From Bursaphelenchus xylophilus (Eukaryota > Nematoda > Chromadorea > Rhabditida > Aphelenchoididae), in contig CAJFCV020000005.1 in assembly GCA_904066235.2 (NCBI GenBank), positions 9,729,501 to 9,793,500 of the forward strand: 64,000 bases of DNA, written 5' to 3'. Under the pieces are notes generated by a model. It had not been told where the DNA came from. It did no database searches and worked only from the letters and a program-made list of their open reading frames with translations. This document shows, piece by piece, positions 37,901 through 48,700 of the stretch (positions are counted from its first letter, which is position 1; the number at the start of each line of letters is the position of its first letter). Position numbers and translations under genes: made by a program.

Positions 37901-38460
37901 GACTGTGGAAAGTGATTGCCGCGACTGTACTCGTTCGGCGTGCCTAAAATTAAGATTTTAGGTAATAAATTTGAAATAGATCAAACATAAGTCGATTTTT
38001 GACTATGACGAATTACCGATGCCTGGATTCTAGACAACCATCTTTTAAACCCAAATAAAAAACAAAGACGAGATTCGCCAAGATCAATCAAATGACGACC
38101 TTATATTAACTTTGATGCAATATTACCTAAAACCGAACAAGGGCATGGAATAAAAACCTACTCGAACCATCGAAAGGAGGATAGGGCATTGCCATAGCTG
38201 GATCAAGAGGTGGAGAATTCGAAAAGAAGTCATTGTTTGAATCGCTGTCTAAAACAATGTTATAGCAGACTAAATGTTCCGATTACGACAAATTTACGTA
38301 TTCTCAGCGGTAAATAAACAGAAGCTCCATCAAAGGGCATCAGAAAGGTAAAAAACAGCCTCATACCTCCAGAAGGTGTATTGATAAAAATTCCTTCATC
38401 CAAATCAGAATCGTCGAAGTTCATTGGTATTTTGTTTCGATTATTTGGGTTATCAAGCAT
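34959..38460 (-). CDS. PARP-fold ADP-ribosyltransferase-like protein, triad H-Y-D
   Basis: Eight exons join in frame to 688 residues: 38,460-38,367, 38,248-38,162, 37,943-37,534, 37,429-36,638, 35,833-35,709, 35,639-35,555, 35,471-35,191 and 35,151-34,959. Residues 1-450 are rich in P, S, Q and charged residues, with a basic stretch (RPRPRTRPIRGRP) and no domain I recognise. The C-terminal 190 residues are a PARP catalytic fold: ILFHGVNKNNVYTYLKEGF (H508), then AIYFHDCSTKAANF (Y541), CHVALGAQ, GSVEIPMGPF, and DDYCIQNPHLARISYLVEV. The usual triad is H-Y-E; the Glu of the NEY motif is Asp here (D659). PARPs transfer ADP-ribose from NAD+; loss of the Glu usually means mono-transfer or inactivity, so activity is open. 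Intron 4 holds two repeats. The start ATG is the first in frame. It lies 198 bp below the ORP stop codon. Confidence 0.85.
35885..36125. repeat. Array of GCACTGTGCAA-type motifs
   Basis: About seven copies of a short palindromic motif (GCACAGTGCAATC, CGCACTGTGCTG, TGCACCGTGCAATG and variants) lie 20-70 bp apart on alternating strands within PARP intron 4. The same motif fills the 194-bp MITE at 33,009, and pieces occur at about 28,970-29,040 and 57,100. It is probably the interior of a related, diverged element. Confidence 0.6.
36143..36617. mobile_element. GC-rich inverted-repeat element in PARP intron 4
   Basis: The ends GACATGGCTC and GAGCCATGTC are flanked by TA on both sides (36,141-36,142 and 36,618-36,619). 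Both arms are built from repeated GGCCGGGCC-type units (36,154-36,285 and 36,482-36,605), separated by an AT-rich core of about 190 bp. The arms stand out sharply from the AT-rich surroundings. No protein frame is convincing. Confidence 0.8.
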
Positions 38461-38616
38461 TTCACATTGAGGTACGCAACAGCGGATTTGCGAAATCCGC
38501 GCTAACGAAATGTTGTTTTGGCAAAACGTCAAACGTCAGGGTCAACCATGTTTTCGTTGTGGGACTCAAGTGAGCAGTCGATGGAGAAGAAATGACAAAG
38601 AAACAAAGACAAAATC

Positions 38617-38622
38617 TTTATT
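38617..38622 (-). terminator. Poly(A) signal of the ORP gene
   Basis: AATAAA on the minus strand, 36 nt past the ORP stop and 157 nt before the PARP start codon. That spacing is typical of nematode operons. Confidence 0.7.
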
Positions 38623-38657
38623 CCAAGTAAATCTGCATGACGTAGGCTTAAATTTGC

Positions 38658-41600
38658 TCAGCTATCCGGCTTCAGCGGGATAATATAACTCTTGCTGTAC
38701 CAATCCTCAAACTTTTTGCTTTTTGCCTGCCAATATCGGCCGTTCGTGTACCACAAAGTCTTTCCTGTTGCTAGGTCAGTCAGAGGCTCAAACCAGAGCG
38801 CTCGATGATTCGCAGCACGGTAATTATGGGTCTGCAAATCAAAAATGACTCGATTTTTGTGTAAAATTAGATAAAATGTCTATGGTTTGATGGTATTACA
38901 AAATTTACCTCATCAATCTTCTTAGTGGAGTTCTCGACAAGGTCGAAATGACCCTGCTCCATGAGTCTGATGTCTTCCCTGAGTCTAGTGTCGGTTTTCG
39001 GGATGTACGGACGGATTTGATCATCTAGCTGATTAAATGTAATTGAGAGCGGATTCATGTGATAGAACTTGTAAATGTCTTTGTCGGGCTTCTTGACTTC
39101 GAGGAGACGCTCTTGAGGCTTTCCAGGGGCTAACCTGCAACTTGTAATTGCTGACTTTGGATTTGTAAAAAACCTTTAGATCACACTATTTGTGTTTTAC
39201 CTACCGATTAAGACCTTTATCTGCGTATCCGACCAGTTTGTAGACAACTTTTCCATTATGAATTACTTCTCCTCGAATTGCATTTTTCTCCTCGGAAAAG
39301 GTCATTTTACATTGAACTCCAGAAGTGGAAGTTATCAAGATGTCGCCAGCAGTTTTAACCACTCTTTTGTCGGCTTCGGCACGTGCATTATGGCAGATGA
39401 TTGGAATCTGGAGTTATCGCAAACTTTTACTGGTAATATTTTGTAAACTTTCATCCATTTCCATGAAAATGGAGAAAGGTGGTCAAATCAGTTTCTTACC
39501 GGGTTCCACGCGAATTCATCACTCCCAAAAACCCGCAGCTTGATGGGATTTTGCGGGACAATTCGCAGTGATCCAGTTAAAGTTGGGAAAAACGCGAGTT
39601 GAATCGTTTTGTAGAGCTCCCAACCTTCTCCTTGAGCGTGCATAGCCGAAGTTTGATTATAGACCTACAGTTTGCGTGTTTCACGCAGTTAGCACTTTCT
39701 AGAAGCCAGAAATAAAAAAATTACCTGCTCTGCATGCGCTTTCCATCCATCGGGGCTAATGAAATCGAAGGTTTCTCCCAACGCGGCACCAAAGGGCCGT
39801 CGATTTTTTCGGCAAGTAATACAAGAGAAGCTCACTGCCATGGCCGCGACCATGCACATTCTATCCACTGGGTCTTTGATTCTATGGATTTTGTTCAGGC
39901 ATTGACCAGCATAACTCATCGACTCAACCAAAACCTAAAATTATATTGTAGTAGGTAGATCAAGGCAAAACAGTGAAAATTTTTATACTTTGAGGGTACC
40001 TGTAGATCTCCAAGAGGTTCAAAGGCATGGACTGGGAGGGCGGCACGAAAAATTGCTGAGAGTGGAATTGAACCACCAAAAATTGGTTCCGCAGGCAAAG
40101 CTTTTCGGGGATTTTGGAGAGGTTGGAATGCTGGATGTACTCGGACTTCAACTGAAATGATACAGCTATGGATTGCTCTCTTTGTCCGCATAAACACTTA
40201 TTTTCATTTGTCAGACATAACGTGGATCTGTCTCGAGTCTACATTACTTTAGTCAACAAATTACAGTAATCCCTTACGAATGCTTGGCAGAGGCTTTACC
40301 ACGACTCGTTCTTTTGGAGTTTTGGGTGGAGTGGCTTGTACTGGCAATTCGCTGAATGACTGGGTTGCTGAGATGGCTAGAAAAGAGATAAAGCTTAGCT
40401 TAGAAGTTGTTGGCTATTTTTTGCGGAGAGGTCATTTTATGTAGATAAAAACTGAAATAGTAGCTTTAAAGATAAAATTCCTTACCAGTTGTCACGTCCC
40501 ATTCCTCCCCATCGCTATATTTTTGTCCACTTCGCAAAATTAAAATCATTTCTCGACATTCCTTGGCCTGTTTTTCGATGACAGTAAGCAGCTCGGTTGA
40601 CTTCAGTTGAAACTCATAGGTCTGCTCGACAAACTGACTAAAGTTTGTCATTGTCTTGACGAGCCTTAAAATTATATAATCGGAGGTATTTCCACTTACT
40701 TTTCTTCAAAGTCATCAAAACTGTTGTTCTTCCGACTGAGTTTGAAACTTTCGTTGAGGTCTTGGAGAAGATTTTGAAGCTCTTTTTCTGATTGTTTTAG
40801 AGAGATTGAGTTCGACTTCGCAGTCTGGGTCGATTCTTGAGCCTTGTTTTGTCCAGTACTTCGGCTAAAATAGGATTTTTTGAAAAAAATACATTTTTTG
40901 GATAAAAATCAGTCGTTGCTTACTTTTCCTTCTCTGCTTTGCCAAATGCTCGGTGTTGTTGAAGAGCAATCTTCCATTTTTCATATTTTTCTTTAGCAAT
41001 TGGTTGAAGATGATATTGGCCTCGGGGTAAACACAAAACTAGCTTCTTCGCGTCATCGTTGTACAGAATCTCGCTGATCTGAAGTTGTAGGATAATTTAT
41101 GTTAGATTTTGGGGGTTCCCATCAAACTCTGAGGCCAAAACAGCCGAAACCCGCTCTTACCTTCGCCAAATTGATATTATATTCTGGAGTCAGCGTGTCC
41201 TTCTCGGTCGACCCATTCCGGCACTTGTAAAAAGTCAACCTTCCCTTTGACGCTTTAGTGTAGTACTTTCTGGAGATTTGGAACTTCCCGTCGCGGCGGA
41301 GGACGCAGATTCCTCCGAGCTTCTTGGGAGGCGAAGTCTTTTCTGCTGGGGAGATTGGGTGATCTTTCAACGGTTGAAAGGCATTCTGAAAATTGAAACT
41401 TTTAGTGAACAAGGAGCAAGTTGTAAACACTTCTTAACCGGTTTTAGCTTACAAAAGATGTGGAAAAGAGACCAGAATGCGACAATTTTTGTATCAAAAG
41501 ACATTTCGACAGGTAGAAAGGCTCTTTTAAAACAACAAATCAATGTTTTCTGTCCCATCCGATACGTTTTGATACCAAATTTTGCTTCGCCTGAACTCTT

Positions 41601-41756
41601 TCCCAATATTCGCAATGTTACTCTTACCTGATCCCGTCGAATCAACCTAGAAGTGAGCCGCTGAAACTGCTCCAACGCTTTGTTTGGTTTGGGTTCAGGA
41701 TGAGGTTCCAGAAGGTTGTTTCCGACTTCATTTCGCGGGGTTTTGCTCGTAATCAT
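38658..41756 (-). CDS. Oxysterol-binding-protein-related protein (PH + ORD), degenerate signature
   Basis: Twelve exons give 693 residues: 41,756-41,628, 41,385-41,161, 41,078-40,924, 40,864-40,700, 40,664-40,486, 40,376-40,278, 40,151-40,000, 39,934-39,725, 39,664-39,500, 39,407-39,205, 39,134-38,909 and 38,831-38,658. A PH domain spans about 65-170 (LGGICVLRRDGKFQISRKYY ... YEKWKIALQQH), a predicted coiled coil 170-270, and the lipid-binding domain 340-690. ORD landmarks are DPVDRMCMVAAMAVSF, RRPFGAALGETFDF, TDTRLREDIRLMEQG and HRALWFEPLTD. The fingerprint EQVSHHPP reads EQVYNQTS (436-443), so both phosphate-binding histidines are gone. Family members exchange sterol or other lipids for PI4P at membrane contacts. 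Exon 10 uses a weaker acceptor (ACTCCAG), chosen because it alone keeps the frame. The gene lies between FAR and PARP on the same strand. Confidence 0.9.
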
Positions 41757-41930
41757 CGGGATTCGACCGTGCGGGCGATGAATTTGGATAAACTATGAGA
41801 AACCTTGGATTTTGGACAAATTGAAAATGAAAAATGGAACTTCAAAATTCTCTCTTTTTTTGTTTTTTTTTCGAAACAAGTCTGTTTTCTAAGTCCCGAA
41901 TTAAAAATTTTCCAGGTTACATAAAAATTC

Positions 41931-41936
41931 TTTATT
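41931..41936 (-). terminator. Poly(A) signal of the FAR gene
   Basis: AATAAA on the minus strand, 145 nt past the FAR stop and 175 nt before the ORP start. Confidence 0.65.
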
Positions 41937-42080
41937 TATAAATCATCAAATTAAACATGGCTAAGATTAGACCGTCGTGAAATTGGCACTTGTGTTCGTA
42001 TTCCTTTTGTTTTGTCCGGTTACGCTGCATACCGTCGGAATTTCTTGCCTGAAAGTTTTAAAAAAACGGTTATGAAAATT

Positions 42081-43366
42081 TTAAAACTTGCTCTCCAAAG
42101 TCCGGGCAATGTGAGAGAAGGTTTTTCGAATTTCTTTCTTAACATCCGCCGGCAAGATATCCCATTTTTCGGTCAACGAAGCGGCAATCTTTTTGAGTTC
42201 GGTCTCATCGACGTTCTCCTTTCCATCGACTTCGTAGATCACCTGCAAGGAAATTGTAAAATCGTTTATTTACGGTCTGCTCATCGTTTGTCACCTGTTC
42301 CGTATAAAAACAGGGTTCAAACTCAATCACAAATATTGGTGCAGTCTCAGTGTAATGTGTAATAATAGCGCATTCTGGATGAAGAATATTTTTGGGAAGA
42401 ATGATTTTTTGTGATATGCTAACGCGCCGGAATGTTACAATTTTTTGTTTGAGGAATTCAGGATTCAATGAGCGGCAATTCGGAATAAATTGATGATTTT
42501 ATATAACTATAAAAAAACTGTATGCTTTGAAAAGAAAACGCTTTAAGAAGGTTGTGGGTAATGTTGCAATAAAAGATAGTCCTTCGCACAAAACTGGCAT
42601 AATTACGGCCAAAAAAGTTTTTCTCTGTAACCGCTCTCAGCGGTTTGCGTACTCTCTCAAAAATGGTTGAATATCTCGGTCGTCCCAGAAAAGCGCGAAC
42701 TAAGACTTTCACTAATTTATCGGTGGCCTACACCTCGCTTGCGTGCTAAATTAAAAGAAAATTTGAGCGCCACACTTGGGGTACTTCCCTTGTCATCGTT
42801 ACCTTTTGTCATTAAATTTGCTTTAGTTTTGAGACCATTTGTGCCTTTTTCTCGACAGAAATTGATGAATTTTTAGCGCGCATGTATCTCTCCACTTACA
42901 CTCTCAATAAACTTTTGTCCGGGCCCACTGATTCTGTTGAATTTCTTCTGGAAAGCCTCAATTCTTTCGGCCGCTTTCTTAGCCAGCTCTTCGTCTTTGG
43001 TCTTCAAGTCTTTGATGTAAGTTGCGGTGCCGTTTTTGTCGTTCACGGATTTCACGACCTCCCGCTCTTTACTCGACAGACTGTCCGCGAACTCGACCAT
43101 CTCTTTTGGAAGAAGGGCTGGAAGTTAAACGGCAATTAAACGGTTGACTTTTGATCAGAAAACGGGCTTTTCCAACTTTCCCAACAGTGTAAAGAGTATT
43201 GTAAACTGTTTATGAGGAAGTTGGAAACTTTGAGAAAACAGGATTAAGGGGATTTTTGGAAAGCTTGCCAGAAATTAAAATTACCTTTGAGTTCCGGAGA
43301 AATTACAAGTAATTGAGCTTCAGAGTAGGCCAGTAACGCCAGAATAAGTGTGTATCGAGCGAACAT
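42081..43366 (-). CDS. Fatty-acid and retinol-binding protein (FAR family)
   Basis: Three exons (43,366-43,285, 43,117-42,900 and 42,242-42,081) encode 153 residues. A signal peptide (MFARYTLILALLAYSEA) is followed by an all-helical, charge-rich body: LLPKEMVEFADSLSSKEREV, KTKDEELAKKAAERIEAF, PGQKFIESVIYEVDG and LPADVKKEIRKTFSHIARTL. This matches the nematode FAR family (Gp-FAR-1 type: 'LIPAEVVEFYKSLT', 'AKSEELYNKA', 'EAKAFV'). FAR proteins are secreted carriers of fatty acids and retinol. At 153 residues it is a little shorter than usual (about 180). Intron 2 carries a decayed MITE. The family is found only in nematodes, which fixes the type of organism. Confidence 0.9.
42560..42792 (+). mobile_element. 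Decayed MITE in FAR intron 2
   Basis: The right end GGGGTACTTCCCTTG before TCA and the interior pieces 'gttgaatatctcggtcg' and 'agaaaagcgcgaactaagactttca' place it in the 449-bp family. The left part is missing or unrecognisable. Confidence 0.65.
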
Positions 43367-43379
43367 TTTACCCTAAAAA

Positions 43380-44284
43380 CAATATAAAAATACAAAATTT
43401 CAAAAATCGACCTTGTACGTAGGAAAAGTAAAAGGTCTGGCTCGCATGACCGTAGGCGTCATCAACCACTCTTGTTTACGACGCCGGCATTCGTAATAAA
43501 CACCCTGTAAAAAACGTGAAAACACCGTTCCCGTGAACGTCGAACTCCCCGCAATCAAAGTAAGAAAAATAAACCTCTGTTCTAAGACTGATCAAGCCCG
43601 CGGGGCTGGTTTAAATTTTCGCAACGAACCCCCGGCCTTCTCACGTTCCCACACAAGGTTTACTGGCGCCAACCTTGAGTCGCTCCAAATTAATAACTCC
43701 TTCCGTTCGTTGCAACAAAATCGTTGCAAAACGGATACGAATCGGGTTTTGAATGGCCTTGAAGGCGTTAGGGGGAACGGTGTAATTGTTGAGTTGTAGT
43801 TTTTAAAGATGAGGGGGCAGATGGTCAGGAAAAGTATGAGGAAATTTTAATGGCCATGGGATTTGACCTCAAAAAGGAACTTCTATCAGTAAGATGACAC
43901 ATAGTTCAGGTTAGCAGTTTCGAAAAGATATTCGAAGCTTTTTAGCTTGCACTTTGCAGAAACTGCAGAGGTTTTTTAAAACCGTGAAAGGATGTATAGC
44001 TCTGGACAGGCTCACACGACTGAAAGTGTATCCGAACTCATCCAGAATGAATAAATTGCATCTTATTGCATTCTCTCTTACCGAAAGTAGCGTTTCCTTT
44101 TGAAAAGAATCAAGAAAACTGCCCTCCTTGGAGGTGATGGTTGCATTTTTTGCACTCCCTTCTCTTTCCAAGAGGGCAAGTGCTTACCGTCTCTTCACAA
44201 GTTCTTCGCTTGTCGGAAAACACACATACATATTATCCGTATGCACATGTAATGTCATCATAACTTTTTTCAGTTGTCGTTGAC
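43380..44284. other. Upstream region of the FAR gene
   Basis: A GC-richer island (about 43,440-43,800) precedes the FAR start and could hold its promoter; no specific site is identified. The 88-codon plus-strand frame inside it has no splice or family support. From 43,911 to about 44,010 there is a faint similarity to the main MITE interior. Confidence 0.4.
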
Positions 44285-44473
44285 TCACAAGGGAAGTCGT
44301 TCAGATCGCAAATGAACTATGAAATGAGACCTGTGTGGTTTTATAGTCACATACTCTACTATATCGAATATAAAGGCATTTTTGCGTCTGGGCCCCCGCG
44401 GCCGAGAAAATCGACTATAAAGTTTCGCAAGAAGAGAGCGCCGAAAAAGTCCTCTCTCCGAAAGCAAACCCAA

Positions 44474-44566
44474 ACAGCTGCCCAGTTGGCCGAGTGGAAA
44501 GAGCGCTCGTCTAACGAATCTTCTTTTGGGTCGGGGGCTGGGTTCGATTCCTTTCACCTGCAATGT
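44474..44566 (+). pseudogene. tRNA-like segment, left arm of the fold-back
   Basis: The A-box TTGGCCGAGTGG (44,486-44,497) and B-box GGTTCGATTCC (44,541-44,551) are intact, with spacing that suits a tRNA with a longer variable arm. The anticodon and T stems do not pair properly, so I call it tRNA-derived, not functional. Confidence 0.6.
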
Positions 44567-45039
44567 AAAGGGTAAGACTACTGTGTACACTACAGTATGC
44601 GTAAAAAAAAATTTTTTTTGTGTTTTTCCAATTTTATGTAGATTTGTGCCTTTTCTTGAGACAAAAACAAACAAAATTCCTAATTTTTTTATTTAACTTT
44701 TTAACTATCATTTAACAACAGTCGTGAACACATTCAACAAAATGATGAAAACAAAGTTTTTGATTACAGTACGAGCACAAAACAAAAGACAAGATGTCAC
44801 AACTAGAAGCAGAACAAGCTGTGTGGACATCATGGGGGAAACAATACTCCACTGGAGTCTTGAAGGAAGGAGGCCTATTGTCAAGATAACCTCCTTTGAA
44901 ATTTAACAGTCTGGAGAAAAGTCGACTAAATTTGTTTGTTTTTGTCTCAAGAAAATGCACAAATCTTCATAAAATTGGAAAAACACAAAAAAAAATTTTT
45001 TTTACGCATACTGTAGTGTACACAGTAGTCTTACGCTTT

Positions 45040-45132
45040 ACATTGCAGGTGAAAGGAATCGAACCCAGCCCCCGACCCAAAAGAAGATTCGTTAGACGAG
45101 CGCTCTTTCCACTCGGCCAACTGGGCAGCTGT
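45040..45132 (-). pseudogene. tRNA-like segment, right arm of the fold-back
   Basis: Inverted copy of the left-arm segment, with the B-box at 45,055-45,065 and the A-box at 45,109-45,120 on the minus strand. Transcription from the two boxes would converge on the element's centre. Confidence 0.6.
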
Positions 45133-45783
45133 TTGCGTTTGCTTTCGGAGAGAGGACTTTTTCGGCGCTCTCTTCTTGCGAAACTTTATAGTCGATTTTC
45201 TCGGCCGCGGGGGCCCAGACGCAAAAATGCCTTTATATTCGATATAGTAGAGTATGTGACTATAAAACCACACAGGTCTCATTTCATAGTTCATTTGCGA
45301 TCTGAACGACTTCCCTTGTCAATAGTCAAAATAATTTTTAGGAAATTTCGTTTTCCAAGTTGTTGCGGTTCAAAAATAGCATAATTTTTCTTTTAATAAC
45401 TCGAGGTTTTGGCTATGCCAATCACTATCTCAAGTGTTCGTTTCGAATAATTTCTTGTTACTTTCGACACCAAACAGAAAAGACTTGTGAAACACCGTTT
45501 CCGTTTCATTTTGCAAACTGAAAAGGCACTTCCAAGAAGGTGCAACAAACTGGGGACAAGCGAGGAGGTGCTTCATAGTTGAAATCATCAAATATGCGAA
45601 AGAAACAAAGGGCACGTATCCCACCCAAAGAATCCTTTTATCTGAGGATACGGAGAATCGTTTGAAAGCTCTCTGCAAAGAACTACACGTACAGCTTGAA
45701 CAAAAATTACCATCTTCGCTTCCATTCTCCAATGCTACGGACCATTCTCACTGTGTCTGCAAGATTTTGCCACTAATTTCGAT

Positions 45784-48700
45784 ATGAAGTGGGCCAAATC
45801 TGCGAACAGCATCTATCATGTGTTGTTCGATTTCTGTCAGTGGACCTCGATTCATGGCGCCGCTCATGTTGCGCAAGCCGACAAGGTTGCAATTGCAGTT
45901 TTCTGGGTTCTCGTCACACTGGCAATGTTCGGAATTATGGCATATCTTATTGTGAATTCGATCCTCAATTTTTTAAGCTATCCAGTGACAATGACTCAAA
46001 GGGTAAATAATCAATTTTGGATTGATTTTCGTAGGGCCTGTACAGCTACTTTTGAATAGTGCTATTTACGGCGTAACCTGGCGTGGTTCAAAAGTAACTG
46101 TACTTGTCCATAAACAATGCATTGTATATGTTGTATTTTTTATAAAATTTCACTATGAAATTTTGTAGAGTATAATTTCAAAGCAAGCTTTCCCAGTCGT
46201 CACCATTTGTAATGGCAGCCCGTGGAAGACGACGAACATTGCAGGGACACCGCTGGAAGGATTGGTAAATAACTTATAAGTAAAATAACCAAGTTAAATA
46301 CGATGATTAATAAATTTAGTTTTCAAGGTTGACGCCTACAATGCCGGAAAGACAAACGCAACTTATGGCTTTACATCACCATTCTCAATGGCTGAGAGTA
46401 TGCGGGCGACAAGATGGACGAGATTAATGTACGAGGAGCTGAGAAGTCTGGAAGAAGATGTAAGCACAAGAAACTCTCCCAATATACCACATTTCAGAGC
46501 GGAATAGACCTTTCCTACAAGTTGTCGGAGATGCTGATTGACTGCAAGTATAATCAGGCGGATTGTGATTTGAGGTAAATGCGTAAAAACCGAGAATTTA
46601 ACGGTAATTTAGTGGAAACGTAACAAGTTTTTATGACCCATACAATGGACTTTGTCATACGATAAATTCGAATATGTCATGGGCTTCCAGTCGAGCTGGA
46701 CCGTATAATGGACTGAGAATATCGTTGAAATCGCCGACGGAGGCGTATCTTCCTTGGGTTCAAACTGCGGGCGTAATATTTTATGCTCATGGAACGGTAA
46801 GTCAGCTTGCTTTGTGATATAAGTCATGGATTTTTTTCAAAAGCGTACAAGGCTGGAGGCTCAAAAGTTTCTCTAAAAATGAAAAAATCAGGGCCCGTCG
46901 CCCCTTACAAAATTTTTCTTGAAATGGCTTGGCGCGGGCCGACCTTGATGAGCCGGCCGGCTTGGCTCGGAAAGATCAGAAGCTCGATCCCCTAGTAAAA
47001 AATTAAAGATGACGGTTACAGGACGAAACCCCCTTCCAAGATACGTTTGGATATTTTGCGCAAACAGGTAAATGTTCGTCAGTGGGCTTACGGTACATGG
47101 AAAGAGTAAAACTTCCCCATCCCTACAACGATTGCTCCAAGAATGGTCATGGCGCCGCTAACTACTACTCTAATCAATATGAGGTAAGAATGAGGTCCTC
47201 GCCATGGGCTAAAAAAGCTAGGTTGTTTCTGCAAAGGCTGCAGATCTGAGATCTGCAGCCTTTTTCGACCGCTAATTGGCCCTCTCTCATTCTAGGTTGA
47301 GGCCTGTCTCCGCAGCTGCCTTCAGGACAATATTATGAAGATCTGCGGCTGCTACGATCCACAGTACAACTACCCTTCGAATGTATCGGTTCCGTCTTGC
47401 TATAAAATGCCTGATATCAATGAAGCCAGTAAGTTGAGGCGTTGCTCACTAGTGTAAAACTAAGTTTACAGTAGACTGCGCCGATTCCATTATCAATGAA
47501 GTCGACGAATCGTCCAACACCAGCATTACCGAGTGCAATTGTCCGTTTGGTTGTGAGTAAGTTAGAGAATTACGCATAGAGCCGAGGGGATTTTGCAAAG
47601 CCTGACGGTTTTTTTTTTATTTGCAGCGAGAGCTTCTATCAAATCGCAATGTCTCAAGCAAAATGGCCTGCAACAACTTATATGGTAAGAGAATGTTCTT
47701 TTAGTGGAATCAATGTGTTTAGCGGTCAAGGAAACTGCTCATGTTGCGACGCTGAGTTCTTATGATTACTGGGAACGAATTTGCAAATTTAGATTTAATT
47801 TTTGTGTAGCGAAACGCAAGATTCGTAGCTTGCGTTTCACAAGCGATCGAAATTTTTTAGTCCGAGAGTTCGCGAAAAATGGGGCAAATATTTAACACGT
47901 TTTGTGTTGGTTTTCCCTAGCAAATAGATTTTTTCGACCTGAAATTGGCAGGGATATTTCAAAAACAATTTTCGCTTTGACCGCTCTCCGCCTTTTGCGT
48001 ACTCTCTCGGCCGCAAAGGTCGTTGAATATCTCGGCTGCCCCTGCAAAGCATGAGCTAAAATTTGGGGAATTTGAAATAGAGCCTACCCCCTTCTTGTGT
48101 CCAAAATTTAATCCAAGACCTTATAGTCGCCTTTCGAACACTGCCGCCGTAAAGTATATATTTCGCCCACATCAATTTGAAACAACGTTTTCAGCCTCCA
48201 GAATGTGCCAACATTACGGCCAACTGGAATAACAAGTCCGAGTGCGTTGAATGGTACAAAGCCAACACCCTTATGTTGGAAATATACTTGGAACGGTCCA
48301 GTTATCAGAGCAACCTTGAATCAGTTGGGTATACGGTAAGATACAACTATAGTTCCTGATTTATGTATTTATTTTCAGTTGACAAACATGATCGCCGATG
48401 TTGGTGGTCAATTGGGCTTATGGCTCGGGATGAGTGTTCTGTCGCTTTTCGAATTGTGCGCACTGGGCTTTCTCGTCGTCTTGTTTTTCATTGTTCGACC
48501 GGAGCCTGTGACAATCGGGAAATACGACTACTTTGCGCAGTTCAACAAACAGGTAAATACTAAAGTACCGAATTCAAAAAATGAGGGGAAAGCCAATTTA
48601 CAGGGCTCTACAGGGTAAATTCCCAAGATTAAATTCGGTTCCGATCCGTTTGGAGGTTAAATTGAAAAGCATTGTAGCTAAAAAAACTTCTGTTTCAGAT

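Larger units (their letters stand above)
44288..45318. mobile_element. 1,031-bp fold-back with tRNA-like segments in both arms, TCA duplication
   Basis: The ends are CAAGGGAAGTCGTTCAGATC and its reverse complement, flanked by a perfect TCA direct repeat (44,285-44,287 and 45,319-45,321). The arms are about 390 bp and nearly identical. Each contains the same tRNA-like segment on opposite strands, followed by a shared AT tract (GCGTAAAAAAAAATTTTTTT). The centre (about 44,690-44,925) is single copy. It shares the outer nine bases with the 449-bp MITEs. Open frames in the arms mirror each other and are by-products of the repeat. Confidence 0.9.

Noticed and set aside
44285..44674. Frames of 87-162 codons on both strands in 44.3-45.4 kb
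   Set aside because: They are mirror images inside the two arms of the fold-back and run through the tRNA-like segment, so they are not protein genes.
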